Assembly (NCBI RefSeq): GCF_038051925.1 | Contig: NZ_CP150634.1 | Coordinates: forward strand, 3,046,300-3,110,299 | DNA length: 64,000 nt | Reading direction: 5' to 3' | From: Methylotuvimicrobium sp. KM2 | Lineage (GTDB): Bacteria; Pseudomonadota; Gammaproteobacteria; Methylococcales; Methylomonadaceae | In this document: positions 7,444-16,780 of the stretch, one piece after another | Position numbering within the stretch: the first letter of the stretch is position 1 | Layout: the number at the start of each line of letters is the position of its first letter | Translations under genes and position numbers: made by a program | The notes under the pieces: model-generated | Seen by the model: the letters and a program-made list of their open reading frames with translations, nothing else | The model's database searches: none | Told to the model about the DNA's origin: nothing

Positions 7444-9003
7444 TCAAGACTCGCTCAAAGCGCCCCGGCTTTCATCGACAAATTTTTCGGTATCGTCATC
7501 CAACTGGCGGCTCGTCCGCCCTAACGGCTCATGAACATACAGCGACTTGGATAAGGCCTTGGCGCTGGAAAATTTAGTGTCTTTAACCGGCGGCTTCATT
7601 TGATATTTAACCGGCATTTGATGGTCCGCCAATTGCAATGCCGGATTGAATACTTTATCGAATTTAAACAGATTCTTCGCAAAGTTCGTTTGGCCTCGCA
7701 TTAAATTGCCGACCAAGACCTTCGTCACATCGCGCATGGCCGCCCACCCCATGTGCTTAGTAAACATCACACGCTGAGTTTCGACCAATTCCGCATAAAA
7801 CTCCTCTATCGGTAAGCGAGTCGGCAGCACCGCATGCTGAATATCGAACAATCGATAATCGCGAGTCGTCAAATTACGCGACTCGGTCAGCCAACTTTCG
7901 GTTCCCGGATAAGGCGTATTGACGCTGATATTAACGATTTCAGGCACTTCTTTACACCACTCCCTGACCACACGGAAACGCTCATGATCCCAGTCGGTAT
8001 CGGCGATGATATTGATCGCGACATTGATACCCAGAGTCCGAGCAAACTCCAAAGCCTCGAAATTACGACTTAAATCAATACGTTTACGATATTTTTCGAG
8101 CCCGTCCTCATCGATCGACTCGATACCCAAGAACATGTAGCTCATCCCGAGTTCCTTCCAGAACTTGAAGACATCTTTGTTACGCAGCAACACATCGCCG
8201 CGCGTTTCCAGATAATATTCTTTCTTAATGCCTTTCCGAGCCAAGGCCTCGCCGATTTCGAAGCCCATTTTTTCTTGAATAAATGCGACATCGTCGACAA
8301 TAAAAATCCCGGGCTCGCGAATTTTTTCCATTTCTTCGACGACTTTATCAGGGCTCATCACGCGATAACTTCGTCCATAGAATGTCCAAGCGCTGCAGAA
8401 CGAACAGTCCCATGGGCACCCCCTGGAAAACTCGATTGATGCACAAGGATCCAGCGTGCCGAGAAAATATTTATTACGATGTCGAACTAAGTCTCGAGCC
8501 GGCGCAAGATTGTCAAGATCGGGGATAAACGTCGGCTGTCCGCCCTCGCCTTTCATCGTCACCACACCAGGTACATCATGAACGTTTTTCCTGTCTTCCT
8601 TGATAGCTTGGAACAACAAAGGAAGTCCCGACTCGCCCTCGCCTTTAAGAATGGCATCGAGACTACCTTCGCTATGTTCCAATAATTCTTCGGCGGTAAA
8701 CGAGGCGCTATGCCCGCCGATAAAGACAAATCCTTTAGGCAAACGCTCTTTCACGGCTTTGACGAGATCGATAACCTCAGGAACATTGGCCAAATAATTC
8801 AACGAGAAACCAACGATATCGGGTTGCCAATCGTCCAGCAGACGAAATAAATCTTGATGAGACTCTACCTGCAAGTCGATCAACCGGGTATCGTAACCTT
8901 GCCGCCGTGCCGTTTCGGCAACTTGTTCCAGTCCAAGCGGCTCAAGGCGTAAAAATACCTTGGTATACATTAGCGGGCTAGGATGAACAGCAAGAAATTT
9001 CAT
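7444..9003 (-). CDS. hpnR: B12-binding radical SAM protein, probable hopanoid C-3 methylase HpnR
   Basis: The likely product adds a methyl group at C-3 of hopanoids at the membrane, using cobalamin and radical S-adenosylmethionine chemistry. The 519-residue protein has an N-terminal cobalamin-binding fold (residues ~1-140, with DIVGFSLNYLANVPE and the GGHSAS segment) and a radical SAM domain with the CxxxCxxC cluster site Cys196/Cys200/Cys203 in RGCPWDCSFC. The N-terminus (MKFLAVHPSP) and overall length agree with what I know of methanotroph HpnR. Translation starts at the ATG at 9003 behind AAGGAGT. It is a single gene with no other hopanoid gene nearby. A related B12-radical SAM protein of other function is the alternative, so the specific role is moderately to highly likely. 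Confidence 0.83.
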   Translation of the reverse strand: MKFLAVHPSPLMYTKVFLRLEPLGLEQVAETARRQGYDTRLIDLQVESHQDLFRLLDDWQPDIVGFSLNYLANVPEVIDLVKAVKERLPKGFVFIGGHSASFTAEELLEHSEGSLDAILKGEGESGLPLLFQAIKEDRKNVHDVPGVVTMKGEGGQPTFIPDLDNLAPARDLVRHRNKYFLGTLDPCASIEFSRGCPWDCSFCSAWTFYGRSYRVMSPDKVVEEMEKIREPGIFIVDDVAFIQEKMGFEIGEALARKGIKKEYYLETRGDVLLRNKDVFKFWKELGMSYMFLGIESIDEDGLEKYRKRIDLSRNFEALEFARTLGINVAINIIADTDWDHERFRVVREWCKEVPEIVNISVNTPYPGTESWLTESRNLTTRDYRLFDIQHAVLPTRLPIEEFYAELVETQRVMFTKHMGWAAMRDVTKVLVGNLMRGQTNFAKNLFKFDKVFNPALQLADHQMPVKYQMKPPVKDTKFSSAKALSKSLYVHEPLGRTSRQLDDDTEKFVDESRGALSES

Positions 9004-9160
9004 GTTTTCGACTCCTTATCAGGCCACAGTTATGTTCAACAATTTGTACAAAACTTCCAAAAATAGTATCGACTCACTATAAAAAAACTTACTATAACGG
9101 TCAAATTTAATTGCTTTAAACTAACTGGACCGGGTTCAAATATCCGATCTATATAAAACC

Positions 9161-10414
9161 ATGGATCTAATGATAAAACTCACCGTATTCTCGATATTTG
9201 TTTTACTGCTTCTGTCTATCACCGCGCTGGTATTAGTCGTGGAAGATGAACCTAAGCTAAGAGAAAGGCCCGATATCACTCCCGAGCAAATCGCCCGAGG
9301 AAAACAAATTTTTGAACAAAACGACCCGCGACGCCTAAGAACAGGCACGATAGCAAGGGTAAGCATTGAACAGAGGGATCTGGACTTAGCCGTCAATTAT
9401 TTCGTCAATCAATATATAGGCGGCGTTGCCGGCTTAACAATCAGACAAGGTCGAGCCATCATTGAAAGCACCTTAAAATTACCCTCAAATCCACTGGGCA
9501 ATTATTTAAATGTAACAATGGAACTCAAGCAAACCCATAGCCTTCCTGAAATCGACCATCTATCGCTGGGCAAATTAAAAATACCCGGACTCATAGCAAA
9601 TAACATAAGCAAAAGTATTTACAGCCTTATGCTGCCGGATGCCGATTGGAAGGCGCTTCAAGCCATGATCAGAAAGGTCGGATTCATCAATAAACGGATG
9701 ATCGTGACTTATAAGTGGCATGAAAATTTACCGACCAAACTCAGCGGCGCTTTTTTACCCGAACAAGAACAGCATCGAATAGAAGTTTATCAGCAACGCT
9801 TGGTAATGCTAACGCGCGCATCCAAAAGGCAGTTGAGCTTGACCGAACTCACACAACCCTTATTCCAATTGGCAAACGAACGCAGTCGCAGAGGCGACCC
9901 GATTGGAGAAAACCGTGCCGTCATCCTGGTGCTAACGTTATTTGCCAACCGTTTAACGCTGAATAAAATTATTCCTTCATTGAAAAGCCATTATCGTCCG
10001 ATTTGGCGAACCGTCACTCTCAATCTACGCAACGATTTAAGCAAACATTATCTAGTGTCGGCTACGCTTGCCGCCTATGCCGGAACTCCATTGGCAGATG
10101 CCATAGGATTATATAAAGAACTGGAAGATTCGAGAGGCGGCAGTGGCTTTTCATTCATCGATATGACCGCTAATCGGGCCGGCACGCTCATGGGCGAACT
10201 CGCCGTGCAAAATCCATCACAAGCCAGAAAAATTCAAGAATTTATGACCACGGCCCAAGAGCGCGACATCATCCCCGAAACGGTCGACTTGCCCGAATAT
10301 CTTGCAGAACAAGCATTTAATCGACTCTACGGCGGCTTAGAAGGCGCCGCCTATCAGAAAATGGTACAACAAATAGAGCATCGAATCGCCCAATTACCGA
10401 TTAACAAACAATAA
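9161..10414 (+). CDS. Membrane-anchored conserved hypothetical protein
   Basis: I cannot assign a function. The 417-residue protein has one N-terminal transmembrane anchor (residues ~4-26, IKLTVFSIFVLLLLSITALVL) and a long soluble, mostly helical part that would face the periplasm. Conserved-looking segments include GVAGLTIRQGRAIIEST, LPSNPLGNYLNVT and a central GGSGFSFIDMTANRAG, followed by a C-terminal helical region. There are no heme, zinc or nucleotide motifs. It is divergent from hpnR (gap 157 bp) and is followed by repeat-rich DNA, so it is a monocistronic gene. An alternative start three codons downstream (Met at 9170) is equally possible. The regular codon structure and anchor support a real gene. 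Confidence 0.85.
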   Translation: MDLMIKLTVFSIFVLLLLSITALVLVVEDEPKLRERPDITPEQIARGKQIFEQNDPRRLRTGTIARVSIEQRDLDLAVNYFVNQYIGGVAGLTIRQGRAIIESTLKLPSNPLGNYLNVTMELKQTHSLPEIDHLSLGKLKIPGLIANNISKSIYSLMLPDADWKALQAMIRKVGFINKRMIVTYKWHENLPTKLSGAFLPEQEQHRIEVYQQRLVMLTRASKRQLSLTELTQPLFQLANERSRRGDPIGENRAVILVLTLFANRLTLNKIIPSLKSHYRPIWRTVTLNLRNDLSKHYLVSATLAAYAGTPLADAIGLYKELEDSRGGSGFSFIDMTANRAGTLMGELAVQNPSQARKIQEFMTTAQERDIIPETVDLPEYLAEQAFNRLYGGLEGAAYQKMVQQIEHRIAQLPINKQ

Positions 10415-10570
10415 ACAGCGTTTCGATTCCCCCCCCTAACCTAACGTTCATAAAGGACAAAAGAATGTTTTGGAACAGGTTTTAACTGTTCAATACCCTA
10501 GTAGGTTACGCTTTACATACCATGGCAACCCATACGCATCAAGCTAAAAACAGCCAACCTACATCAAGCT

Positions 10571-10596
10571 CTTTCCCAAGCTGGAGCTTGGGAAAG
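10571..10596. repeat. Short palindrome, AAGCTGGAGCTT type
   Basis: CTTTCCCAAGC and GCTTGGGAAAG are perfect inverted arms around a 4-bp loop. The same palindrome occurs at 17163-17188, and degenerate forms occur near 34840-34935 and 42305. This is a stand-alone hairpin repeat in the gene-free stretch 10415-11241. Confidence 0.75.
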
Positions 10597-10684
10597 ACAC
10601 ACCCCGGAAGCTCATAAGCGCCAACTTAGCGCTCATTCTATGGTGCATTTGCCGCTTTATGAAAAACAACACCGGTTCCGAGGA

Positions 10685-10785
10685 GGGTGCGGTTGCTCGA
10701 CCGACAGGCGTCGGCGGCAGGGATAGCCGCCGCCGAGCCTACATGGACGTATTCACGGCGTCCTATCGGGCGAGTGACCGCATCC
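10685..10785. repeat. Family-A palindromic element, copy 2
   Basis: 101 bp with arms GGGTGCGGTTGCTCGAC.. and ..GAGTGACCGCATCC, which pair with a few mismatches. They flank the CGGCGGC/GCCGCCG hairpin and the core CATGGACGTATTCACGGCG. An open frame of about 60 codons across it is a product of the repeat and not a gene. Confidence 0.85.
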
Positions 10786-10859
10786 ACCACAGTTTGCACT
10801 TTCATTTGCCTGACGATTGCCGGGCCTTCATGAACGTTACTTAAGTTGGCGCCAATGCC

Positions 10860-10992
10860 CCGGAAGCTCCCCCTTCGACAAGGCTCTCCTGAGCGCAGCC
10901 GACGGGCTCAGGGCAAGAGCTTCCTGAGACCGACACAACCTCCGAGCATTCTCAATCAGCCCCCGACTCGCTCGCTCAATCTTCTTTGAATG
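10860..10992. repeat. CCTTCGACAAGG/GCTCAGGGC repeat block
   Basis: The block holds CCCTTCGACAAGGCTCTCC, GCTCAGGGCAAGAGC, TGAGACCGACACAACCTCCG and CGACTCGCTCGCTCAATC. The same modules occur in reverse order and orientation at 17005-17160, next to the second IS110-flanking repeat. It looks like a compound intergenic repeat and has no coding signal. Confidence 0.7.
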
Positions 10993-11082
10993 TCGCCCCC
11001 TGTGTCGGAAAACAGGAGCTGGCTAACAGCATATTTTAGTCTATGTGACCTCAATGCCATTTATTGTAACTTGGTGTTAACG

Positions 11083-11236
11083 GTCTCGAAGTCGCGATCT
11101 GGGAATCGCTCCCACAGTGTATCCGCCTTCCTCTGAGGCTGCGACTCCTTCATCGCCCCTCACCTAACGCTAGGTGAGGGGCCGAGCACCCCCGGCGCCT
11201 TCTTAGGCACTGCCGAAATTTGAAGTGCGAAAGGGC
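11083..11236. repeat. GTGGGAGCG-type repeat joined to a partial A' element
   Basis: 11083-11181 is an inverted copy of the GTGGGAGCG/CCTCACCTAACGCTAGGT repeat seen at 1796-1905. Directly abutting it, 11182-11236 matches the right third of the A' element (GCGCCTTCTTAGGCACTGCC through GAAGTGCGAAAGGGCATA). This is a mosaic formed by insertion or recombination of two repeat families. It lies just beyond the stop codon of the gene on the minus strand. Confidence 0.7.
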
Positions 11237-11241
11237 ATAGC

Positions 11242-13488
11242 TTATTTCCAAACGCTCATAATGCTAGTGAAATCGTCCGTCCATGAACGAGCATCGGCGT
11301 AATGGGGCACTTTTTGCCAATTATGCTGCAAGTCGGCATTGACTAAAGGTAGAAGGTCCGCTTCTTTTCGAGCCAGAATGGCCCAATCCGATCGATAAAC
11401 AAAAGGAATATTTTGCTCAGGCCTGAATTCTTGCAGCAACAGCGTCAATCCCAATTTTTCCGCATGATCCGCCAACACCTTCTTCAACTCCAGATAACGA
11501 TTGGAAATGTGGAAAACCAACAAGCCGTGATTTTCCAGTCTGGAAAAATACAACTCCAAAGCTTCCTTGGTGAGCAAATGGGTCGGTATCGAATCCGAAG
11601 TAAACGCATCGATAACCAATAAATCAAAAGGATTCGATTGATTTTCCAATGTGATTCTGGCGTCCCCGATTTGAATATCGTAACCGCTGATACAATCCGT
11701 TAAATAAGTAAAATACTCTGGGTTCGTTGCGATCTGCACAACGGCCGGATCGAGTTCGAAAAATGTCCAGTGTTGAGACGCTTTGGCGTAACCGGCCATT
11801 TCTCCAGCTCCAAGACCGACAACGCCTATCCGCCAAGCGTTGTTTTGGTTGTTGTAATTCGCAAAAATGGAACCCAAAGGCCCTTGCGGACTGTAATAGC
11901 CGTTCGGCGTGCATTGCCGATTGACATCGTTCAACAACTGCAAGCCATGCCGGGTTGTGCCGCTATAAATTTCATGCAATGTGTGCGTATTGTTGTCGAC
12001 ATTGAGATCCGAAATTTTCTTGACCGACAATACGCCATAAAAATTTCGGCTTTGATGCAAGAGCTGGTCTCCGCCTTGATGTTTTTCCGGCGCCGCACAG
12101 GACAACACCAACAGTCCAACCAAAGGAAAATACAACGAATTTTTTTTAAATAGAAAGTAGGCTGCACCCATTAAAGCAATGATCGCAAAACTAATGAGAA
12201 ATGCATCGTCCAGTTGTTTGACACTGATCGATAAAATGACCGCAAACGTAATGAAGTAAGCGCTAAAAATAATTTTCGCCAAATGTTCCTTAACATACTG
12301 ACCAATGCCATTGATCGGGTTCAACAACAATGCGCAAACAATCATCAGTGGATATTCGTAAATCGAGCTGAATATAAACGGCGCGATAAAGCTGTTAAAA
12401 ATACCTCCGAGCATCCCGCCGAAAGACATGATTAAATAATATTGAGTAAGATAGTTTGTCGAGGGGCGTTTCTTTGCTAACTCCCCATGACATACCATGA
12501 TGGATATAAAGAAAACGAATAAATGAATCAATAATTCGACTGAAAAAGAGGCCAGTTTTTGATTCGAAAAGTAGTAAATCAAAAAGGGCGCGACCAGCCA
12601 GGGCTGTATCAATAATATTTTTTTATGAATCGTCGTGCCGTAGCCGGAAAATACCAAAATAAATGAGAACAAATACAAGGCTAAAGGAATAACCCATAAC
12701 AACGGCACCGTGGCAATATCGATGCTGATGAAATTAGTCGTGCCCAATAATAAACTGGAAGGCACAAACGCCAATAATAACCATTGAATTTGTAATTTCA
12801 GCTCAGGCTTTTCGACTAGATTAACCCTTGATGCCTTGTTGACTGCAGGCTGAAAGTGCTGCTGTTTCAGAACTAGCATACACAATGCAATCAAGCCTAT
12901 CAGCACAAGAAAGCCCGCACTCCAATATTGCTGTTGCTGGCTAATACCGATGGCGGGCTCCAGTAAAAAAGGATAGCTCAATAACGCGATCAAGCTGCCG
13001 GCATTACTGGCGATCGAAAGATAATAAGGGTCGTTACTGGTCTGGTGGCCGATTTTTGAAAACCACTTTTGCAATAAGGGCGAGTTAGTGGACAACACGA
13101 AAAACGGCAAACCTATCGACACAAATAGAGTCGACAACAACCAAATACTGGGATTTTCCGAACTGGGCGGCCTACTACCCTCAGAGATACTTACCGGAAG
13201 GAAATAAAGACTGATAAGCAGTATCGAAAGGTGGATGGCAAGATGCTTTCGATAACCAAAGCGAGTTGAAAGAAAATGGGCATAAAGATAACCCAAAAAG
13301 AGGATGCTCTGATAAAACACCATACAGGTATTCCATACGGATGCAGAGCCGCCCAATAAAGGCAAAAGCGCTTTCCCAAACATTGGTTGTAAAACAAACA
13401 TTAAAGAAGCACTGCTGAATAATGTCAACGCGAACAAGAAGATAGGAAAATTGTCGCGTCTGATTTCACTATGATGTGTAATGTCCAT
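11242..13488 (-). CDS. Polytopic membrane protein fused to a spermidine-synthase-like domain
   Basis: The 748-residue protein has an N-terminal membrane region (about residues 15-470) with a dozen or so hydrophobic helices, and a C-terminal Rossmann domain of the spermidine synthase type (about 480-748). Visible in the latter are VVGLGAGEMAGYA, the acidic FFELDPAVVQIA and DLLVIDAFTSDSIPTHLLT, which form the nucleotide and polyamine pocket in the family. Such fused transporter/synthase-like proteins are widespread, but their substrate is mostly unproven, so polyamine transfer at the membrane is inference. The start is the ATG at 13488. It is a single gene, bounded downstream by repeats and upstream by a 386-bp AT-rich gap. 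Confidence 0.85.
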   Translation of the reverse strand: MDITHHSEIRRDNFPIFLFALTLFSSASLMFVLQPMFGKALLPLLGGSASVWNTCMVFYQSILFLGYLYAHFLSTRFGYRKHLAIHLSILLISLYFLPVSISEGSRPPSSENPSIWLLSTLFVSIGLPFFVLSTNSPLLQKWFSKIGHQTSNDPYYLSIASNAGSLIALLSYPFLLEPAIGISQQQQYWSAGFLVLIGLIALCMLVLKQQHFQPAVNKASRVNLVEKPELKLQIQWLLLAFVPSSLLLGTTNFISIDIATVPLLWVIPLALYLFSFILVFSGYGTTIHKKILLIQPWLVAPFLIYYFSNQKLASFSVELLIHLFVFFISIMVCHGELAKKRPSTNYLTQYYLIMSFGGMLGGIFNSFIAPFIFSSIYEYPLMIVCALLLNPINGIGQYVKEHLAKIIFSAYFITFAVILSISVKQLDDAFLISFAIIALMGAAYFLFKKNSLYFPLVGLLVLSCAAPEKHQGGDQLLHQSRNFYGVLSVKKISDLNVDNNTHTLHEIYSGTTRHGLQLLNDVNRQCTPNGYYSPQGPLGSIFANYNNQNNAWRIGVVGLGAGEMAGYAKASQHWTFFELDPAVVQIATNPEYFTYLTDCISGYDIQIGDARITLENQSNPFDLLVIDAFTSDSIPTHLLTKEALELYFSRLENHGLLVFHISNRYLELKKVLADHAEKLGLTLLLQEFRPEQNIPFVYRSDWAILARKEADLLPLVNADLQHNWQKVPHYADARSWTDDFTSIMSVWK

Positions 13489-13874
13489 ACGCCCCCCCTA
13501 AATAACTAATTTACGGTGAAAATTAAGTTTTGACCGGATTAACCTCTAATTTGGCAATAATTATCGACAGGCTTATGGGCGTGTCGGACGAGTATTTCTT
13601 GACTGCATTGGTTGGATATTATGATCGATTTCACATTTTTTCAAGTCCTTGATTAAAAAAACTTACCTTTCCGCGCAATAACTAAATAACTTATTGTTTT
13701 TATTGATTCTAGTTAAGCCGACAGAAAAGCGCTCATGTCCGCTACATGACAATAACCTTAAGTTTCTTGCGGATAGGGCTTGCATAAAAAAAGCTAAAGC
13801 GTTATTTATTTAATAACTCAAGCGGCAACACCTCTTTTCTATAATAAACCTAACAATTTAAGAGGTAGTAGACT
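13489..13874. other. Gene-free divergent promoter region
   Basis: 386 bp of AT-rich DNA between two divergent genes. It must carry both promoters, but I cannot single out convincing -35/-10 pairs. AAGAGGTAG just before 13875 is the ribosome-binding site of the cytochrome gene. No repeats are seen. Confidence 0.6.
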
Positions 13875-15155
13875 ATGAAAACAACACTAATCCTGACGGT
13901 TACACTGATTATCGGTGTCATAGCGTACTTGGTTTACCGTCCCAACACTCATGATACCTCATCGGACTATACCGTTCTTCAGCATGTAGAAGCATGCAAG
14001 GCTGAGCTTGGGATCACCCGAAAATTGCCGGTACTCTCATGTTTAGACGGCACACAAGTGCCTATCTATGTCGACAAAAAAGAAATTCAAGAAGATAACT
14101 GGGAAAAACTCCTCTCCAATTCCAAAAGATGCGACAACCCTCATTGGCTAGGCGGCGATATGGGCTGCTGGACTTATTCGCATTTACAAATTAAGCAACT
14201 CGATGACGACAACATCATGGTGCTCAACTGCCGGCAAAAAGGGAATCAATTCGAAAAAGATTGGTTTCGGAAAACCAAAGCAAATTTAGGCATGAACCAG
14301 CAGCAAAGAAAAGAACGCTTTGAGAAAGCGTCTAGCACTGAGAAAACCGAACTTTATTACCTCTACAATACTTTTAACGATATCGGCATTATCCTGCGGA
14401 ATACAAAAACAGGAAAAAGTTGTTATCTCACTCAATATGGCGAAGCAGTGGTCGGTTTTTTGCCGCCCCTTGATACCCCCCTTCCTAGCAAGAACGATTA
14501 TTTAAATCAATACAATCCGGAGCAAGCAAGACCACCGAAAGACTTTCCGCAGGATCTTTGGTACCGCGATGCCAACCAGGCTTTTAAATCGCCGGCGTTT
14601 ACCGCGGAAGCCGGTTGCGTTGCCTGCCACAATGCACACGGCGTCAAATACAGTCCATACATCAATTCAAAACACGGCCTACCGGATATTTACACGATGG
14701 CGCCTTTACCCTTTTTAGCGGTTGGCAAGCCTTTTCAAAACTTCTTTAACAATCATAATATTCTCCAGATTACAACCGACCCTATAGACGGTGAACCACA
14801 ACTATGTACTCAGTGCCATAAAATGACGACCTCCGGAACTTGCGGTTATAGTTTTGAATTTGCCACCGGTCATCCCGACAAAACGCTGAGCACCTGGCTA
14901 ACTTCGGGTCCGAACGAAAGAAACTGGATGCCGCCTATTGCCGCAGCCCCAGCCCTGATAAAAAAACATGTCGCCGCGATGAAATGCTGTTGCGACAACC
15001 CTCAGTCTCAAGGATGCAAGACCCGCAAATTCGGTCCGACTCTTGCCGACCTTCCTAAAGGTTTCCATGAAGGCAAAGGTTGGGTTAGCGGCCAAGAGCC
15101 TGGCCTTTGTAAAGACATCATGGAGTCCTACCAATGGAATGCCGATAAGTTTTGA
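13875..15155 (+). CDS. Unrecognised di-heme c-type cytochrome, membrane-anchored
   Basis: This 426-residue protein has an N-terminal signal anchor (residues ~4-20) and two heme c motifs, CVACH at 248-252 and CTQCH at 311-315. It must therefore mature in the periplasm. Many other cysteines are present (41, 56, 86, 98, 119, 183, 323, a CCC cluster at 371-373, 381, 412), suggesting disulfides or metal binding. I do not recognise the family; the region before the hemes resembles no cytochrome I know. The closing part WMPPIAAAPALIKKHVAAMKCCC is unusual. It stands alone, with an IS110-type element following at 15318. A role in periplasmic electron transfer or oxidation is likely, but the substrate is unknown. 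Confidence 0.85.
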   Translation: MKTTLILTVTLIIGVIAYLVYRPNTHDTSSDYTVLQHVEACKAELGITRKLPVLSCLDGTQVPIYVDKKEIQEDNWEKLLSNSKRCDNPHWLGGDMGCWTYSHLQIKQLDDDNIMVLNCRQKGNQFEKDWFRKTKANLGMNQQQRKERFEKASSTEKTELYYLYNTFNDIGIILRNTKTGKSCYLTQYGEAVVGFLPPLDTPLPSKNDYLNQYNPEQARPPKDFPQDLWYRDANQAFKSPAFTAEAGCVACHNAHGVKYSPYINSKHGLPDIYTMAPLPFLAVGKPFQNFFNNHNILQITTDPIDGEPQLCTQCHKMTTSGTCGYSFEFATGHPDKTLSTWLTSGPNERNWMPPIAAAPALIKKHVAAMKCCCDNPQSQGCKTRKFGPTLADLPKGFHEGKGWVSGQEPGLCKDIMESYQWNADKF

Positions 15156-15330
15156 TATCTCTGTTACTTCTCGCACATCACATCGACCCAAAACCTTCCA
15201 ATGCCGGGTCGCAATACCCGCCTGGCCTTGGATTATTTGCGCATGACTAAAACTCAACACAACGAGGCCCGACCTAGGTGCGCGATGCGCACCCTACACT
15301 TGGCGCCTAATAGCCTTATATGGACTCCTC

Positions 15331-15691
15331 GTTTATTGCAAGCCAAGTTTTCAAAAAATGATGTCAAAACAGAGATCAAGATTGCAGCCATATATCCGGT
15401 CTCTCAACAGAGGCTTTATTGCCTCAGGACTCCTGATGAATCTATCCGCGCGCCTATTCCTCAACCATCGTAACGGTTTCTTAAGAACCTATGAGTATAT
15501 CGGGTTGTAAAAGCACCGGTCTGACCTGTTGTTGTCATCAATGATTGTCTACTTGCCTCCGCAATCTTGTGTACTCGGTTAAATCAATCGCACTCATCAG
15601 GGTTATCCACGCTTTGTCCACGGGCGGAGAGCTCTCTTCTCTAGCTCGGAGCCGGTGGGCAAAGGGTGGATAACCCGGCCCGAAGCCCGCG
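15331..15691 (-). ncRNA. Candidate bridge/seeker RNA region of the IS110-type element
   Basis: This 361-nt noncoding tail lies 3' of the transposase inside the element. It contains a strong stem at 15600-15676: GGGTTATCCAC pairs with GTGGATAACCC, extended inward by CTTTG/CAAAG and CCAC/GTGG-like pairing. Characterised IS110/IS1111 elements encode a structured RNA in a noncoding end that guides target and donor recognition, on the downstream side in the IS1111 group. Assignment here is by position and structure only; the guide loops are not identified. Confidence 0.5.
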
Positions 15692-16708
15692 TTAGGCAGG
15701 CGCCCCTTGATAAGCTTCATTTTTCGTGGTCATTGCCCACAAGATGCGGGCGTTTTTGTTGGCCAGGGCAACCGCGGCCTTGTTAAAGCCGCGTCGCTCG
15801 ACCAGCGACTGCAGCCACCGGCTGAGTTGATCTGTTTTGCCAGCACAGTTTTTGACCACCGCGCGTGCACCATGAATTAAGTTGGTTCGGATATAACGAT
15901 TACCCCGTTTACTGATCCCCAGATAGCGGGGTTTATCGCCGCTGCTATGCTGCCCGGGAACCAGGCCCAGACTCGCCGCATAATCTCGGCTACTGGTATA
16001 GCCTTTGCCGTCCCCGATATCAGATGCCACAATCGTGGCGGTGATCGGACCCACCCCGGGAACATCCAGCATGCGCCGGCTTAATGCATCGGCTTGACTG
16101 AGCCTGCCCAGCCGTTTGTCTTGCTCCTTAATCACCTTATCCAATTCTCTCAACCGCTCAGCTTGCTCCGCAATCAGCTCTCGACACAGCGCTGTTAGTC
16201 CGTTCTCGGCATCTTCTAAAATATCAGGCAATTGTTTTCTGACTTGATCGACCCCTTTGTGAATGGCAATGCCGCGCTCCAGCAAGGCTCCACGAATCTG
16301 ATTCACTACAGCAGTTCGTCGTTTGACCAGATCCTGGCGTAGATTATGAAGCAGTTGCATATCTTGCTGTACCTCGGTTTTGATCGACACCACCCGCTTA
16401 TTGGGCCGGCCGACCGCATCAAAAATCGCTTGGGCATCGTTAAAATCATTCTTGTTGCCGACCAAGAAGCTCTTGACAAACTTCGCGTTCAATAACATCA
16501 CTTCATGGCCCAGTTTAGTTAATTCTCTAGCCCAATAATGGCTACTGCCGCACGCCTCGATACCAATCGTGCTGACCGGATAATTGGCGAAGAAGGTCAA
16601 GACTTGCGCCCGTTTGAGTTTTTTCTTGATGACTTTATTATCCGCATTCAACGTATACAGATGAAAAATGTTCTTTGCGATATCTAAACCAATTACGCTA
16701 GTATTCAT
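15692..16708 (-). CDS. IS110/IS1111-family transposase (DEDD recombinase)
   Basis: 338 residues. The N-terminal RuvC-like DEDD domain shows GLDIAKNIFHLYTL, the Glu in IGIEACGSSHYWA, and the DxxD pair in KNDFNDAQAIFDAVGRP. A coiled region follows (about 140-210), then the C-terminal Transposase_20 domain with LDVPGVGPITATIV and GLVPGQHSSGDK, whose serine is the predicted nucleophile. The start is the ATG at 16708. The reading frame is intact, so the element may still be active. It recombines circular element DNA into target sites without a classic DDE mechanism. Confidence 0.95.
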   Translation of the reverse strand: MNTSVIGLDIAKNIFHLYTLNADNKVIKKKLKRAQVLTFFANYPVSTIGIEACGSSHYWARELTKLGHEVMLLNAKFVKSFLVGNKNDFNDAQAIFDAVGRPNKRVVSIKTEVQQDMQLLHNLRQDLVKRRTAVVNQIRGALLERGIAIHKGVDQVRKQLPDILEDAENGLTALCRELIAEQAERLRELDKVIKEQDKRLGRLSQADALSRRMLDVPGVGPITATIVASDIGDGKGYTSSRDYAASLGLVPGQHSSGDKPRYLGISKRGNRYIRTNLIHGARAVVKNCAGKTDQLSRWLQSLVERRGFNKAAVALANKNARILWAMTTKNEAYQGAPA

Positions 16709-16780
16709 CTCGGACTCCTCTTGTTTTGTTTTTTACTAAGGTGCTATTTGACACCAACAGAGTGAGAGGAGTCCATATCA

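Larger units (their letters stand above)
15318..16778 (-). mobile_element. IS110-family (IS1111-type) insertion sequence
   Basis: A 1,461-bp element bounded by perfect 13-bp inverted repeats, ATATGGACTCCTC (15318-15330) and GAGGAGTCCATAT (16766-16778). It contains one transposase on the minus strand, about 60 bp of upstream noncoding DNA and about 360 bp downstream of the transposase. Near-terminal inverted repeats and a long 3' noncoding end fit the IS1111 subgroup. The right end abuts a family-A' repeat that lacks its first bases, and the left flank ends CTTATA, so the element appears to have inserted into the terminus of that repeat. Exact ends are inferred from the inverted repeats. Confidence 0.8.

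Noticed and set aside
10659..10844. 61-codon open frame in the 10-kb gap
   Set aside because: It is the translation of a family-A palindrome (MDVFTAS.. recurs wherever the core does), so it is repeat-derived.
15600..15612. TTATCCAC looks like a DnaA box
   Set aside because: The pair of such sequences forms the stem of the IS110 hairpin, and no origin features are nearby.
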